Source of the DNA: Arthrobacter antioxidans
GTDB lineage: Bacteria > Actinomycetota > Actinomycetes > Actinomycetales > Micrococcaceae
NCBI RefSeq assembly: GCF_023100725.1
Contig: NZ_CP095501.1
Coordinates: 2,170,001 to 2,234,000 of the forward strand
DNA: 64,000 nt
Reading direction: 5' to 3'
Under the pieces are notes generated by a model. That model was given only the letters and a program-made list of their open reading frames with translations. It searched no databases and was not told where the DNA came from. Of the stretch, positions 37,439 to 47,559 are shown one piece after another; the first letter of the stretch is position 1, and every line of letters starts with the position of its first letter. The translations under genes and the position numbers were made by a program.

Positions 37439-38848
37439 ATGGCCGCATTCCCCCGCGTACCCAAGCGCTCCCCCTTCCGCATCCCCCGTCCCGGACGACG
37501 GACCGGGGACGGTGCCACACCCGCCGGGGAGCGGCAGCGGATCCCGCGGGAGATCAGGGTCCTCATCGCGGCCGCGTTCGTCATCGCCATCGGATTCGGC
37601 CTCGTGGCGCCGATCCTGCCGCAGTTCGCGCAGAGCTTCGACGTCGGTGTCACCGCATCGGCGGTGATCGTGAGCGCCTTCGCGTTCACGCGCCTCGTCT
37701 TCGCGCCCGCGGGAGGCCGCCTCGTGGAGCGGCTCGGCGAACGGCCCGTGTATATCGTCGGGCTGCTCATCGTGGCGCTGTCCACCGCTGCCTGCGCCTT
37801 CGCGGCGGACTACTGGCAGCTCCTCGTCTTCCGCGCCCTCGGCGGGATCGGTTCGACGATGTTCACGGTCTCCGCGATGGGCCTGATCGTGCGGCTCGCC
37901 CCGCCGGCCATCCGCGGGCGGGTCTCCGGCGCCTACGCCACGGCGTTCCTGCTCGGGAGCATCGGCGGCCCGATCGTGGGCGGCCTGCTGGCCCGGTTCG
38001 GCCTGCGGGTGCCGTTCCTCGTCTACGCGGCGGCCCTGCTGGTCGCCTCCGCCGTCGTCTTCTTCCAGCTGAAGGACACCTCGCTCTCGGACCGCAAGGC
38101 GGCGCGCGACAAGCCGGCCCTCACGGTGCGCGAGGCGGTCACGGATTCCGGGTACCGGGCGGCGCTGGCGTCCAGCTTCGCGAACGGCTGGTCCTCCTTC
38201 GGCGTCCGGATGGCGCTGGTGCCGCTCTTCGCGGACGCGGTCCTCGGAGCGGGTACGGAGATCGCCGGCATCTCCCTGGCCTTCTTCGCGGCGGGAACAG
38301 CGCTCGCCCTCACGATGTCGGGCGGGCTCGCCGACTCGCTGGGCCGGCGGCCGCTCGTGATCACGGGCCTCCTCGTGAACGGGGCGGCGATGATCGCGCT
38401 CGGTTTCTCCGGCAACGTGGTGGTGTTCCTGGCCCTGTGCGTCGTCGCGGGCATCGGCACGGGCCTCCTGAATCCCGCGCAGCAGGCGGCGGTGGCCGAC
38501 GTCGTCGGCAACGACCGCAGCGGCGGCAGGGTCCTCGCGACCTTCCAGATGAGCTCGGACTTCGGCGCGATCCTCGGCCCGATCCTCGCCGGACTCATCA
38601 TCGACCAGCTCTCCTTCGGCTCCTTCGCCCTCGCCTTCACCGTGACCGGCGTCCTGACCGCCCTCGCGGCCGGTGTCTGGGCGCTGTCCCGGGAGACGCT
38701 GCCCCGGGCGGAGCGCACCCTGCCGCCCACCGATGCCTCCGAAAGCGATGTCGGCGATGACAGATCTGACGGTGACGACGGCGATGCCGGATCGCAGCGC
38801 CGCAGCGCCCGCCCGTCCGCGGAGGAGCAGGGGACCCCGGGGTCCTAG
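37439..38848 (+). CDS. MFS transporter
   Basis: 469 residues with 12 predicted helices. Motif A-like RLVFAPAGGRLVERLGERP follows helix 2 and GGLADSLGRRP is in the matching place of the second half, typical of DHA1 drug exporters. Substrate unknown. The last 60 residues are an acidic, Ser/Asp-rich cytoplasmic tail. The stop codon overlaps the smc stop in the palindrome CTAG. It is a plus-strand gene placed between ftsY and smc, which are usually neighbours. Confidence 0.9.
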   Translation: MAAFPRVPKRSPFRIPRPGRRTGDGATPAGERQRIPREIRVLIAAAFVIAIGFGLVAPILPQFAQSFDVGVTASAVIVSAFAFTRLVFAPAGGRLVERLGERPVYIVGLLIVALSTAACAFAADYWQLLVFRALGGIGSTMFTVSAMGLIVRLAPPAIRGRVSGAYATAFLLGSIGGPIVGGLLARFGLRVPFLVYAAALLVASAVVFFQLKDTSLSDRKAARDKPALTVREAVTDSGYRAALASSFANGWSSFGVRMALVPLFADAVLGAGTEIAGISLAFFAAGTALALTMSGGLADSLGRRPLVITGLLVNGAAMIALGFSGNVVVFLALCVVAGIGTGLLNPAQQAAVADVVGNDRSGGRVLATFQMSSDFGAILGPILAGLIIDQLSFGSFALAFTVTGVLTALAAGVWALSRETLPRAERTLPPTDASESDVGDDRSDGDDGDAGSQRRSARPSAEEQGTPGS

Positions 38849-41800
38849 CCGAGGGCGTCCTGTCTCTCGGCACTGATGCGCTGGCTGATGACCGTGGACA
38901 CGCCGTCGCCGCGCATCGTCACGCCGTAGAGGGCGTCGGCGACCTCCATGGTGCGTTTCTGGTGCGTGATGATGATCAGCTGGCTGGATTCCCGCAGTTC
39001 CTGGAAGATCGTGATCAGCCGCCCGAGGTTCGTGTCGTCGAGGGCGGCCTCCACCTCGTCCATGACGTAGAACGGCGAGGGCCGAGCCTTGAAGATCGCG
39101 ACGAGCAGCGCGACGGCCGTCAGCGACCGTTCGCCGCCCGAGAGCAGTGACAGCCGCTTGATCTTCTTCCCGGCGGGCCGGGCCTCGACCTCGATGCCGG
39201 TGGCGAGCATGTCCGTCGGGTCCGTGAGCACCAGCCGGCCCTCACCGCCCGGGAAGAGGGTCGCGAAGACACGCTCGAACTGGTCGGCGGTGTCCCGGTA
39301 CGCGGCCGCGAAGACCTGCTCCACGCGCTCGTCGACCTCCCGGATGATGTCCAGCAGGTCCTTCCGGGTCGCCTTGAGGTCGGCGAGCTGGGTGCTCAGG
39401 AACTGGTGCCGTTCCTCGAGCGCCGCGAACTCCTCGAGGGCGAGGGGGTTCACCTTGCCGAGCGCGGCGAGGTCCCGTTCGGCCCGCTTCAGCCTCTTCT
39501 CCTGCTCCTGGCGCACGAACGGGACGCCCTGCGGCACGGGGTTGCCGTCGTCGTCGACCGGCGCGCGCAGCGCCGCCCACTTGTCCTCCGTCGCCGCGTC
39601 GCCGGGCACGGGCAGGTGCGGACCGAACTCGTCCACGAGGTGGTCCGGGGTGAGGCCGAGCTCCTCGATGGAGCGGTTCTCGAGCACCTCGATCCTCAGG
39701 CGCTGCTGGGTACGGGCGAGTTCGTCCCGGTGCACGGAGTCCGTGAGCCGTGCCAGTTCGACGCCGAGGGCCGCGTTGGAGGCCCGCACCTCCTGCAGCT
39801 CGGCATCCTGCTGCCCGCGCAGCCGCTCGGCGGCGTCGCGCTGGTCCGCCGCGACGGCCACGGACTGCGCGGCCCGCTGCTCCGCCCGACGCGCCGCCGC
39901 GGCGACCTCCGCCGCCCTGACGGCCTGGGCCCGGCGGATCCTCGCCTTCTCCGCCGCCTGCTCGCGGGCGCGGCGTTCGGACTGCGCCGCGCGTTCCAGG
40001 GACGCGGCCCGGTTCGCGAGCGCGGAAAGCTGCTCCTCACGGCCGCGCAGCGCGAGGCGTGCCTCCAGTTCGGCCTGACGGGCATCCACCGCGGCGCGCC
40101 GCAGGGCGTCGCGGTGCTCGCTCGAGGGCTCGGCCTCCACGGGCTGCTCCTGGAGGTTCTTCAGCCGCCCGGCGGCGTCCTGCAAACGGGCCTCCTCCTG
40201 CGCGAGATTGGCCTCGGCCGCCCGCGCGAGCACGGCAAGCCGCTCGGCTTCCCCTCCCGCGGACCGCAGCTCGCCCTGCAGCCGGCCGAGCTTCTCGGTG
40301 ACCGCGGCCATCCGCGCATCGGATTCGTGCAGGCGCTCGAGCGCGCCGTCGACGCGCTGCTGCGCCTCCTGCCGGGCGGATCGCGCTGCGGCCAGGCGGA
40401 ACCGGAGACGGTCCGCGGCGGCACCGGCCTGCGCCAGCTTCTCCTCCGTGTCCTCGGCGGCGGCCCGCAGTTCGAGGTACCCCGCCGCACCGGGTGAACC
40501 GCCGCGGGCCGTGTGGCGGGACAGGACGTCGCCGTCGCGCGTGACCGCCAAGGATGCGGTGCCCTCCTCGACGGCGCGGCGCGCCGCCTCGAGGTCCGCG
40601 ACCACCACGACGCCGTCCAGCAGCGCGGCCACGGCAGGCTGCAGCGCGGGCGGGGCCGTCACGACGGCGAGCGCGGGAACGACGGCGTCGGAAGGCTCCG
40701 GCGCCGCGTCCGCCGTCTCCGGCCGGCTGGTCGCCCCCGGTCCGGAGGCGACGACGAGCGAGACCTGGCCGGCGTCGTCGTCCTTCATGACCCCGACCGC
40801 GTGCGCCGCCGCCGCGATGCTCTCGACGGCGACGGCGTCGGCGGAACCGGCGAGCGCCGCGACGACCGCCTTCTCGAAGCCCGGGCTCACGTGCAGGAGC
40901 CGGGCGAGCGGTTCCAGCACGCCGTCGAGCCCCGCGGCGAGGAGGGCCGCGGAACCGTCGCGCTGCTGCAGGCCCTCGCGCTGCGCCTCGAGCCGCGCGG
41001 CCAGGGCGCCGCGCTCGCGCTCCGTGGCACGCTCCTCCTCCACGAGTGCTGCCACGTCCCCCGTGAGGGAGCGGAGGATGTCCGACGCCGCCTCGTACTC
41101 CGCGTCGAGGCCCTCCTCGCCCTCCTCGTCCCCCGCGACCCGGCCCTCGAGTGCCTGGAACTCGCGCTCGGCGGTCCGCCGTCGTTCCTCGGCCGCGGTG
41201 ATGGACGCGCGCAGGCGCCCGAGCTCGGCCACCGCGGACTCGACGCGCGAGCGTGCCGCGCCCACGGCGCCGGTGAGCCGCGCGTCTCCCTCGCGCCGGT
41301 CCGCGGCGGCCCGCAGGAGGCGTGCGAGCCTCGCGTCCTCGGCGGCCGAGGCCTCTTCCGCGGTCCGCCGGGCTGTCAGGGTCTCCTCGAGGGCGCGGCC
41401 GAGGGACGCCACCTCCTCCTCGAGGCCGGCGACCTCCGCCCGCACGCGCCCGGCCTGCCGGTCGAGGTGGTCGGGATCGCGGCCCTGGTCCGGTTCCGTC
41501 GCCTGCCCGAGGAGGTGTCCGCGGTCCTCGGCGCGCGTGGCGAGGGCGGAGAGCTTCTCCCGGGCGCTCGAGAGCGCGTACCAGGCCTCGCGTGTCCGGT
41601 TGAGCGCGGGCACGGCTGCGGCGGCGGCCTGCTCGAGGTCCGCCTGCCGCTCCTGGCCGGCGCCGAGCAGCGTCCCGATCTCGTCGCGGCGGGCCTGCAG
41701 GGCGGCCTCGGCCGCGACGTCCCGCTCGAACCCTGCGCGCAGGGCCACGAGCTCGTCGGCGAGCAGGCGCGACCTCGCATCACGTACCGCGAACTGCACC

Positions 41801-42450
41801 TGCTGGGCGCGCCGGGCGACCTCCGCCTGCTTCCCGAGCGGGGTGAGCTGCCGGCGCAGCTCCCCCGTGAGGTCGGACAGCCGTGCGAGGTTCGTCTGCA
41901 TCGCGTCGAGCTTCCGGACGGTCTTCTCGCGCCGGCGGCGGTGCTTGAGGATCCCGGCGGCCTCCTCGATGAAGCCGCGCCGTTCCTCGGGTGTGGCATG
42001 CAGCACCTTGTCCAGCTGCCCCTGGCCCACGATGACGTGCATCTCGCGGCCCAGCCCGGAGTCGGAGAGGAGTTCCTGGATGTCGAGGAGCCGGCAGCTC
42101 TTGCCGTTGATGGCGTACTCGGAGCCGCCGGCCCGGAAGAGCGTGCGGGCGATGGTCACCTCGGCGTACTCGATGGGCAGGGCGCCGTCGGCGTTGTCGA
42201 TGGTGAGGGAGACGTGGGCCCGCCCGAGCGGCGCACGGCCGGTCGTCCCGGCGAAGATGACGTCCTCCATCCGGCCGCCGCGGAGCGTCTTGGCCCCCTG
42301 CTCGCCCATGACCCAGGCCAGCGCGTCGACGACGTTCGACTTGCCGGACCCGTTGGGGCCGACGACGGCGGTGACACCCGGCTCGAAGTCGAAGGTGGTT
42401 GCCGAGGCGAAAGACTTGAACCCTCGCACGGTTAGACTCTTCAGATGCAC
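38845..42450 (-). CDS. smc: Chromosome segregation ATPase SMC
   Basis: A 1201-residue condensin subunit. N-terminal Walker A GPNGSGKSN (31-39), two long coiled coils rich in Ala, Arg and Glu, a hinge around residues 500-640, and a C-terminal LLSGGERSLTAVALL signature with Walker B FYVMDEVEAALDD. GTG start. It is the largest gene of the window, divergent from the olefin cluster and convergent with the MFS gene. Confidence 0.96.
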   Translation of the reverse strand: MHLKSLTVRGFKSFASATTFDFEPGVTAVVGPNGSGKSNVVDALAWVMGEQGAKTLRGGRMEDVIFAGTTGRAPLGRAHVSLTIDNADGALPIEYAEVTIARTLFRAGGSEYAINGKSCRLLDIQELLSDSGLGREMHVIVGQGQLDKVLHATPEERRGFIEEAAGILKHRRRREKTVRKLDAMQTNLARLSDLTGELRRQLTPLGKQAEVARRAQQVQFAVRDARSRLLADELVALRAGFERDVAAEAALQARRDEIGTLLGAGQERQADLEQAAAAAVPALNRTREAWYALSSAREKLSALATRAEDRGHLLGQATEPDQGRDPDHLDRQAGRVRAEVAGLEEEVASLGRALEETLTARRTAEEASAAEDARLARLLRAAADRREGDARLTGAVGAARSRVESAVAELGRLRASITAAEERRRTAEREFQALEGRVAGDEEGEEGLDAEYEAASDILRSLTGDVAALVEEERATERERGALAARLEAQREGLQQRDGSAALLAAGLDGVLEPLARLLHVSPGFEKAVVAALAGSADAVAVESIAAAAHAVGVMKDDDAGQVSLVVASGPGATSRPETADAAPEPSDAVVPALAVVTAPPALQPAVAALLDGVVVVADLEAARRAVEEGTASLAVTRDGDVLSRHTARGGSPGAAGYLELRAAAEDTEEKLAQAGAAADRLRFRLAAARSARQEAQQRVDGALERLHESDARMAAVTEKLGRLQGELRSAGGEAERLAVLARAAEANLAQEEARLQDAAGRLKNLQEQPVEAEPSSEHRDALRRAAVDARQAELEARLALRGREEQLSALANRAASLERAAQSERRAREQAAEKARIRRAQAVRAAEVAAAARRAEQRAAQSVAVAADQRDAAERLRGQQDAELQEVRASNAALGVELARLTDSVHRDELARTQQRLRIEVLENRSIEELGLTPDHLVDEFGPHLPVPGDAATEDKWAALRAPVDDDGNPVPQGVPFVRQEQEKRLKRAERDLAALGKVNPLALEEFAALEERHQFLSTQLADLKATRKDLLDIIREVDERVEQVFAAAYRDTADQFERVFATLFPGGEGRLVLTDPTDMLATGIEVEARPAGKKIKRLSLLSGGERSLTAVALLVAIFKARPSPFYVMDEVEAALDDTNLGRLITIFQELRESSQLIIITHQKRTMEVADALYGVTMRGDGVSTVISQRISAERQDALG

Positions 42451-42682
42451 GGTGGCAGGCTCTCCAGATGGGGTAGGACCTCCCTAATCTACCGGAGGAC
42501 ACCGACGGTACCGGGCAGCGGGTCGCCAGGACGGTGGTCCCGGACGTTTCCGGAGTGACCGCCACTGCATTACCAAGTAGGCTTACGAAAGTTTCAGCAG
42601 TATCCAGAAGGCGTCCAGGCCGATCCACCCGTGGGTCCTTCCCGGCCACAGACCGGCGCTATCAGTTGACGAGGCAGGAAAT

Positions 42683-43708
42683 TTGACCGGTAACGCGACC
42701 TTCCGACATGACAACACGGCCTTGCTCGCCGTCACGAGTGTGGAGGCGCCGGTAGTCGTCAGTTCCGCAGAGTTCGACGAACGGCTTGCTCCCAGCCTGA
42801 AGAGGCTGCGCCTCTCCAAGCGGCTCCTCGAGCGCGTGGCGGGCGTGACCGAACGCCGCTGGTGGTCGCCGGGCACCGACTTCGACGACGCCGCCATCGA
42901 GGCCGGCGCCAAGGCGATGGCTGAGGCGGGCATCGAGCCGGGCGAGGTGGGCCTCCTCATCAACACCTCGGTGACGCGGCGCAACCTCGAGCCGTCCGTC
43001 GCCGTGAAGATCCACCACTCCCTCGGCCTCCCCTCCTCGGCCCTGAACTTCGACCTGGCGAACGCCTGCCTCGGGTTCGTCAACGGCATGACCCTCGCCG
43101 CGAACATGATCGATTCGGGGCAGATCAAGTACGCCCTGATCGTCGCGGGCGAGGACGCCCAGAAGACCCAGGAAGCCACGTTCCGGCGGCTCAACCGGGA
43201 GGACTCGACGCGCCAGGACTTCCTCAGCGAGTTCGCGACCCTCACCCTCGGGTCCGGGGCGGCCGCCGCCGTCCTCGGCCCTGCGGATCTGCACCCGGGT
43301 TCGCACCGCCTCCTCGGCGGTGTCTCCCGCGCCGGAACCGAGCACCACGAACTCTGCGTCGGCGGGATCGACGGCATGTACACCGACACCAAGGGCCTGC
43401 TGGAAGGCGGCCTGGACCTCGTGGTCACCGCGTGGCACGAGGCGCAGGCGGACGGCTGGGCCTGGGACTCCATGGACCGCTACGTCACCCACCAGGTCTC
43501 CAACTCCTACACCAACGCGATCATCAAGGCCGTGGACCTCGAGCGCGAGCGGGTCCCCATCACCTTCCCGCACTGGGGCAACGTGGGTCCGGCGTCCCTG
43601 CCCATGACCCTCGCCCAGGAAGCCGACTCCCTGCGGTCCGGGGACCGCGTCCTGTGCCTCGGCGTCGGGTCCGGACTGAACACATCGATGATGGAGATTG
43701 CGTGGTAG
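42683..43708 (+). CDS. oleA: OleA: acyl-CoA head-to-head condensing enzyme (thiolase fold)
   Basis: Catalyses non-decarboxylative Claisen condensation of two fatty acyl-CoAs to a 2-alkyl-3-keto acid. The 341-residue protein resembles FabH but has the OleA signatures: Cys129 in LNFDLANACLGFVNGM, Glu103 in the LEPS motif (the general base supplied by the partner subunit in Xanthomonas OleA) and VTHQVSNSYT in place of the FabH PHQAN. TTG/GTG choices exist, and the start at 42683 leaves a complete domain. It is the first gene of oleA-oleBC-oleD, divergent from smc. Confidence 0.9.
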   Translation: MTGNATFRHDNTALLAVTSVEAPVVVSSAEFDERLAPSLKRLRLSKRLLERVAGVTERRWWSPGTDFDDAAIEAGAKAMAEAGIEPGEVGLLINTSVTRRNLEPSVAVKIHHSLGLPSSALNFDLANACLGFVNGMTLAANMIDSGQIKYALIVAGEDAQKTQEATFRRLNREDSTRQDFLSEFATLTLGSGAAAAVLGPADLHPGSHRLLGGVSRAGTEHHELCVGGIDGMYTDTKGLLEGGLDLVVTAWHEAQADGWAWDSMDRYVTHQVSNSYTNAIIKAVDLERERVPITFPHWGNVGPASLPMTLAQEADSLRSGDRVLCLGVGSGLNTSMMEIAW

Positions 43709-46341
43709 CACTCCCCGGCGTCGACCCCTCCTGGTCGACGTACCTCGACGTGCCCTCCACCAGCGCGGCGGACCGCCCCGGCACCAGCCATCGCTGGCAC
43801 TACCTCGACAACGGCGCCGACCTCGAGGACGGCGCTGTCCGGGGGACGCTGCTCTGCGTGCACGGCAACCCCACCTGGTCCTACCTCTGGCGGACCTACC
43901 TGGCCGCCGGCCGGGCCGCGGGCTGGCGCGTCATCGCCGTGGACCAGCTCGACATGGGCTACTCCGAGCGGACAGGCGTGTTCCGGCGGCTGGCCGACCG
44001 CATCACCGATCTCGAGGACTTCGTCGCCGCCGTCGGGCCGACCGGCCCCGTGGTCACCGTGGGGCACGACTGGGGCGGCGTCGTCAGCCTCGGCTACGCC
44101 CACCGGAACCGGGAGGACCTGGCCGGTGTCATCCTCACCAACACCGCCATCCACCAGGACCCGGACCGTCGTATTCCCGCGCCGCTCCGGCTCGCCCTCG
44201 CCCCGGGCGTCCACGGCCTCGGCACCCGGACCACCAGCGCGTTCCTCGACGTGACCCTGGCCCTCGCCCGGCCCGCCCTGTCCCCGGATGTGCGCCGTGC
44301 CTTCAGGGACCCGTACCGCACCGCCGCCGACCGGCAGGGCATCGCGCACTTCGTCTCGGACATCCCCGCGGATCCCTCGCACCCCAGCTACGAGGCCCTG
44401 ACCGCGACGGCCGAGGGGATCAGGAGCCTCGAGGTCCCCGTGCTCATGATGTGGGGACCGCACGACCCGATCTTCTCGGACCCCTACCTGGAGGACCTCG
44501 CCCGGCGTCTCCCCCACGCGGACATCCACCGCTTCGAACGTGCGAGCCACCTCGTGCAGGAGGACGCCGACACGGCGTCGACGGCCATGCAGTGGCTGGC
44601 CGAACGGTCGGTGGGACACCCCGCACCCTCCAGCGACGTCCCGTCCCGCGAGGAAGGCGCCTCTGCTGGCGGGGCCCCGTACGTCCCGCTCGGCCAACGG
44701 CTCACCGACCTCGCCGCCGGACCGGACGCCGCACGGACCGCCGTCGCGCAGATGCAGCCCGCCGGCCCGCCGCGGACCCTGTCCTGGCGGGACCTCGCCG
44801 ACGACGTCTCCGCCGTCGCCGCCGGCCTGACCGCGCTCGGTTACGGTCCCGGCAGCCGGGTCAGCCTCCTCGTCCCGCCCGGCGTGGACCTGACCGTGCT
44901 CATCTACGCCTGCCTGCGCATCGGCGCCGTGATCGTCGTCGCGGACGCCGGCCTCGGCGCGCGTGGCCTCAGCCGCGCCGTGAAGGGGTCCGCGCCCGAC
45001 GTCGTCATCGGCATCGAGCGCGCCCTCGTCGCGGCCCGCGCCTTCGGGTGGCCCGGACGCCGGATCAGCGCCTCTCCCCTGCCCGCGGCCACGCGCCGGG
45101 CGCTGCGCGTGGAGGCCTCGCTCAACGACCTGCGCGCCGCACGGCCCGCGGCGTCCGTCGTGGAGGCGCCGCCCGCCGATGCCGACGCCGCCATCCTCTT
45201 CACCTCCGGCTCCACGGGACCGGCGAAGGGCGTCGTCTACACGCACCGGCAGCTCTCCGCCATGCGGGACGCCGTCGCGGCGACCCTGGGACTCGGCGAG
45301 GGGGCCTCGCTCGTCGCGGGCTTCGCCCCGTTCGCGCTGCTCGGACCGGCCCTCGGAGCGACGTCGGTCACGCCGGCCATGGATGTCACAGCCCCGCGGA
45401 CGCTGACCGCGCAGGCACTGGCCGACGCCGCGGACGCGATCGACGCGACGGTCGTCTTCGCGTCACCGGCAGCCCTGCGCAACGTGCTCGCTACCGCCGG
45501 TGCGCTCACCGACGCGGGCAGGACGGCCCTCGGCCGGATCTCACTGCTGCTCTCGGCCGGGGCGCCGATCCCCGTCCCGCTCCTCGAAGCGGTACAGGAC
45601 CTCGTGCCGTCCGCCACCCTGCACACGCCCTACGGCATGACGGAGTCCCTCCTCGTCGCGGACATCGACCTCGCGGGCATCCGACGCGCCGCGACTGCCG
45701 CGCGGGACGGTCTCGACGGCGCCGGCGGCGGGGTGTGCGTCGGCCTCCCGGTGCACGGCGCCCGCGTCGCCGTCAGCCCGCTCGACGCCGACGGCGCCGC
45801 GACGCGCGAGGCGACCACGGCGCCGGGGCGGACCGGCGAGATCCTCGTGGACGCCCTCCATGTCAAGGACCGCTACTTCCGGCTGTGGAGGACGCAGCAC
45901 GAGTCCACCCAGACTCCCCCGTGGCACCGCACCGGCGACGTCGGCCATTTCGACGCCGACGGGCGCCTCTGGGTCGAGGGCCGGCTCGGCCACATCATCA
46001 CGGCGGCCTCCGGCGTCCTGACGCCCGTCGCCCTCGAGCAGTCCCTGGAGACGATCGACGGCGTCCGGCTGGCGGCCCTCGTGGGCGTGGGCCCCGCGGG
46101 CACGCAGGCCGTGGTCGCGGTCCTCGAGACGGACGCCGCGGGGCGGCGCCCTGCCCTGGCCGATGCTCCGGTCGCGGAGGCGGCACGCTCCGCCGCGCTG
46201 GGGCACGGTGTCGACCTCGCCGCGGTCGTCGCCGTCCCCGCGCTCCCGGTGGACATCCGGCACAACGCCAAGATCGACCGCACGCGCATCGCGCAGTGGT
46301 GCGGCCGGTTCCTCTCCGGTGCCCGCGCGGGGTCCCTGTGA
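43702..46341 (+). CDS. oleBC: OleBC fusion: beta-lactone decarboxylase plus beta-lactone synthetase
   Basis: An 879-residue two-enzyme protein. Residues 1-303 form an alpha/beta-hydrolase of the haloalkane-dehalogenase type (HGNPTWSYLWR; nucleophile Asp123 in GHDWGG; His283 in ASHLVQEDA), which turns the beta-lactone into a cis-olefin and CO2. A flexible link (about 304-325) leads to an acyl-CoA-synthetase-like domain (326-879: FTSGSTGPAKGVVYTH, PYGMTES, RTGDVGHFDADG, Lys in HNAKIDR), OleC, which forms the beta-lactone using ATP. GTG at 43702 overlaps oleA by 7 bp. Micrococcus luteus has the same fusion. Confidence 0.9.
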   Translation: MVALPGVDPSWSTYLDVPSTSAADRPGTSHRWHYLDNGADLEDGAVRGTLLCVHGNPTWSYLWRTYLAAGRAAGWRVIAVDQLDMGYSERTGVFRRLADRITDLEDFVAAVGPTGPVVTVGHDWGGVVSLGYAHRNREDLAGVILTNTAIHQDPDRRIPAPLRLALAPGVHGLGTRTTSAFLDVTLALARPALSPDVRRAFRDPYRTAADRQGIAHFVSDIPADPSHPSYEALTATAEGIRSLEVPVLMMWGPHDPIFSDPYLEDLARRLPHADIHRFERASHLVQEDADTASTAMQWLAERSVGHPAPSSDVPSREEGASAGGAPYVPLGQRLTDLAAGPDAARTAVAQMQPAGPPRTLSWRDLADDVSAVAAGLTALGYGPGSRVSLLVPPGVDLTVLIYACLRIGAVIVVADAGLGARGLSRAVKGSAPDVVIGIERALVAARAFGWPGRRISASPLPAATRRALRVEASLNDLRAARPAASVVEAPPADADAAILFTSGSTGPAKGVVYTHRQLSAMRDAVAATLGLGEGASLVAGFAPFALLGPALGATSVTPAMDVTAPRTLTAQALADAADAIDATVVFASPAALRNVLATAGALTDAGRTALGRISLLLSAGAPIPVPLLEAVQDLVPSATLHTPYGMTESLLVADIDLAGIRRAATAARDGLDGAGGGVCVGLPVHGARVAVSPLDADGAATREATTAPGRTGEILVDALHVKDRYFRLWRTQHESTQTPPWHRTGDVGHFDADGRLWVEGRLGHIITAASGVLTPVALEQSLETIDGVRLAALVGVGPAGTQAVVAVLETDAAGRRPALADAPVAEAARSAALGHGVDLAAVVAVPALPVDIRHNAKIDRTRIAQWCGRFLSGARAGSL

Positions 46342-47303
46342 CCGTCCTCGTCACCGGTGCCAGCGGGATGCTGGGGCGCACCGTCGCCGAGCACCTCGTC
46401 GCCGCCGGGGAGGACGTCCGGTGCCTGCAGCGGCGCCCCTCCGGGGTATCCGGTGCGCAGGACGTCCTCGGATCGATCACGGATGCCGCGGCCGTCGCCG
46501 CCGCGGTGCAGGACTGCCGCGCCGTGATCCACCTCGCGGCGAAGGTCTCCTTCACCGGGGTGCCCGCCGAGTTCGAGCGCACCAACGTGGACGGGACGCG
46601 GATCCTGCTGGACGCCGCCCGCGCGGCCGGGGTCACCGACGTCGTCCATGTGTCCTCGCCGTCCGTCGCGCACGACGGCTCGTCGCTGGTCGGGGCTCCC
46701 TCCGGTCCGGCGGACCCGGCACACGCCCGCGGCGACTACGCCCGTACCAAGGCCGCGGCCGAGGTGCTCGCCCTGGCCCGTTCGACGCCGTCGTTCCGCG
46801 TCGCCGCGATCCGGCCGCACATCGTGTGGGGTCCCGGCGACACCCAGCTGGTGGAACGCGTGATCGAGCGCGCCCGTCACGGTCGTCTTCCCCTGCTCGA
46901 CGGCGGGACCGCCCTGATCGATACCACCTACGTGGACAATGCGGCGTCGGCCATCGTCGCGTGCCTGCGGCGGATGGACGCGGCACAGGGCCAGGCGCTG
47001 GTCGTCACCAACGGCGAGCCCCGCCCGATCGCCGAGCTGCTCGGCGGGATCTGCCGTGCCGGCGGGGTGGAGCCGCCCGCCCGGTCCGTGCCGGGAGTGC
47101 TTGCCCGCGGTGCCGGTTCCCTGATCGAGCGGGCCTGGCTCCGGCTCGGCAGGACGGACGAACCCCCCATGACCCGCTTCCTGGCGGAGCAGCTGTCGAC
47201 CGCGCACTGGTTCGACCAGCGGCACACGCGCAGCGTGCTCGACTGGAGCCCGTCCGTGAGCATCGACGAAGGGCTCGAGCGCCTGGCGGCGTACTACCGC
47301 TGA
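46338..47303 (+). CDS. oleD: OleD: NAD(P)H-dependent 2-alkyl-3-keto-acid reductase
   Basis: A 321-residue short-chain dehydrogenase of the extended 3-beta-HSD type. The nucleotide-binding motif is VTGASGMLGRTVAEHL and the catalytic YARTK carries Tyr and Lys. It reduces the OleA product to the beta-hydroxy acid that OleC converts to a lactone. The GTG start overlaps the oleBC stop in GTGA. A strong hairpin follows 180 bp downstream. Confidence 0.9.
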   Translation: MTVLVTGASGMLGRTVAEHLVAAGEDVRCLQRRPSGVSGAQDVLGSITDAAAVAAAVQDCRAVIHLAAKVSFTGVPAEFERTNVDGTRILLDAARAAGVTDVVHVSSPSVAHDGSSLVGAPSGPADPAHARGDYARTKAAAEVLALARSTPSFRVAAIRPHIVWGPGDTQLVERVIERARHGRLPLLDGGTALIDTTYVDNAASAIVACLRRMDAAQGQALVVTNGEPRPIAELLGGICRAGGVEPPARSVPGVLARGAGSLIERAWLRLGRTDEPPMTRFLAEQLSTAHWFDQRHTRSVLDWSPSVSIDEGLERLAAYYR

Positions 47304-47483
47304 GGCTCCGGCTTCCCTCGTTTTCTCGTGCGCCCGATGGTGCGCGCACACCCATACGCGTCAGGCACACCTATCTGCCCTGATTGCGCAGCTGTGGTGG
47401 GTCCTGCCGTCGACAACCCGCCACACGTGCACAACGAGCATGCTCCGGGCGCCGTCGACGCCTCCGGCTTGCCGTGGAACGCG

Positions 47484-47516
47484 GAAGGACGGGATGCGTG
47501 ATGCATCCCGTCCTTC
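47484..47516. terminator. Hairpin between oleD and the NlpC/P60 gene
   Basis: A perfect 14-bp inverted repeat (47484-47497 and 47503-47516) with a 5-nt loop lies between convergent oleD and the minus-strand wall-hydrolase gene. It probably stops both. The 180 bp between oleD and it holds no gene that I can see. Confidence 0.75.
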
Positions 47517-47559
47517 TGACCGTCCGACTGGTGTCGCCGACCATGGGCCGGCGGCTCAG

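Noticed and set aside
40208..42487. Long Ser/Arg-rich plus-strand frame opposite smc
   Set aside because: Low-complexity antisense translation of coiled-coil codons. SMC is complete on the other strand.
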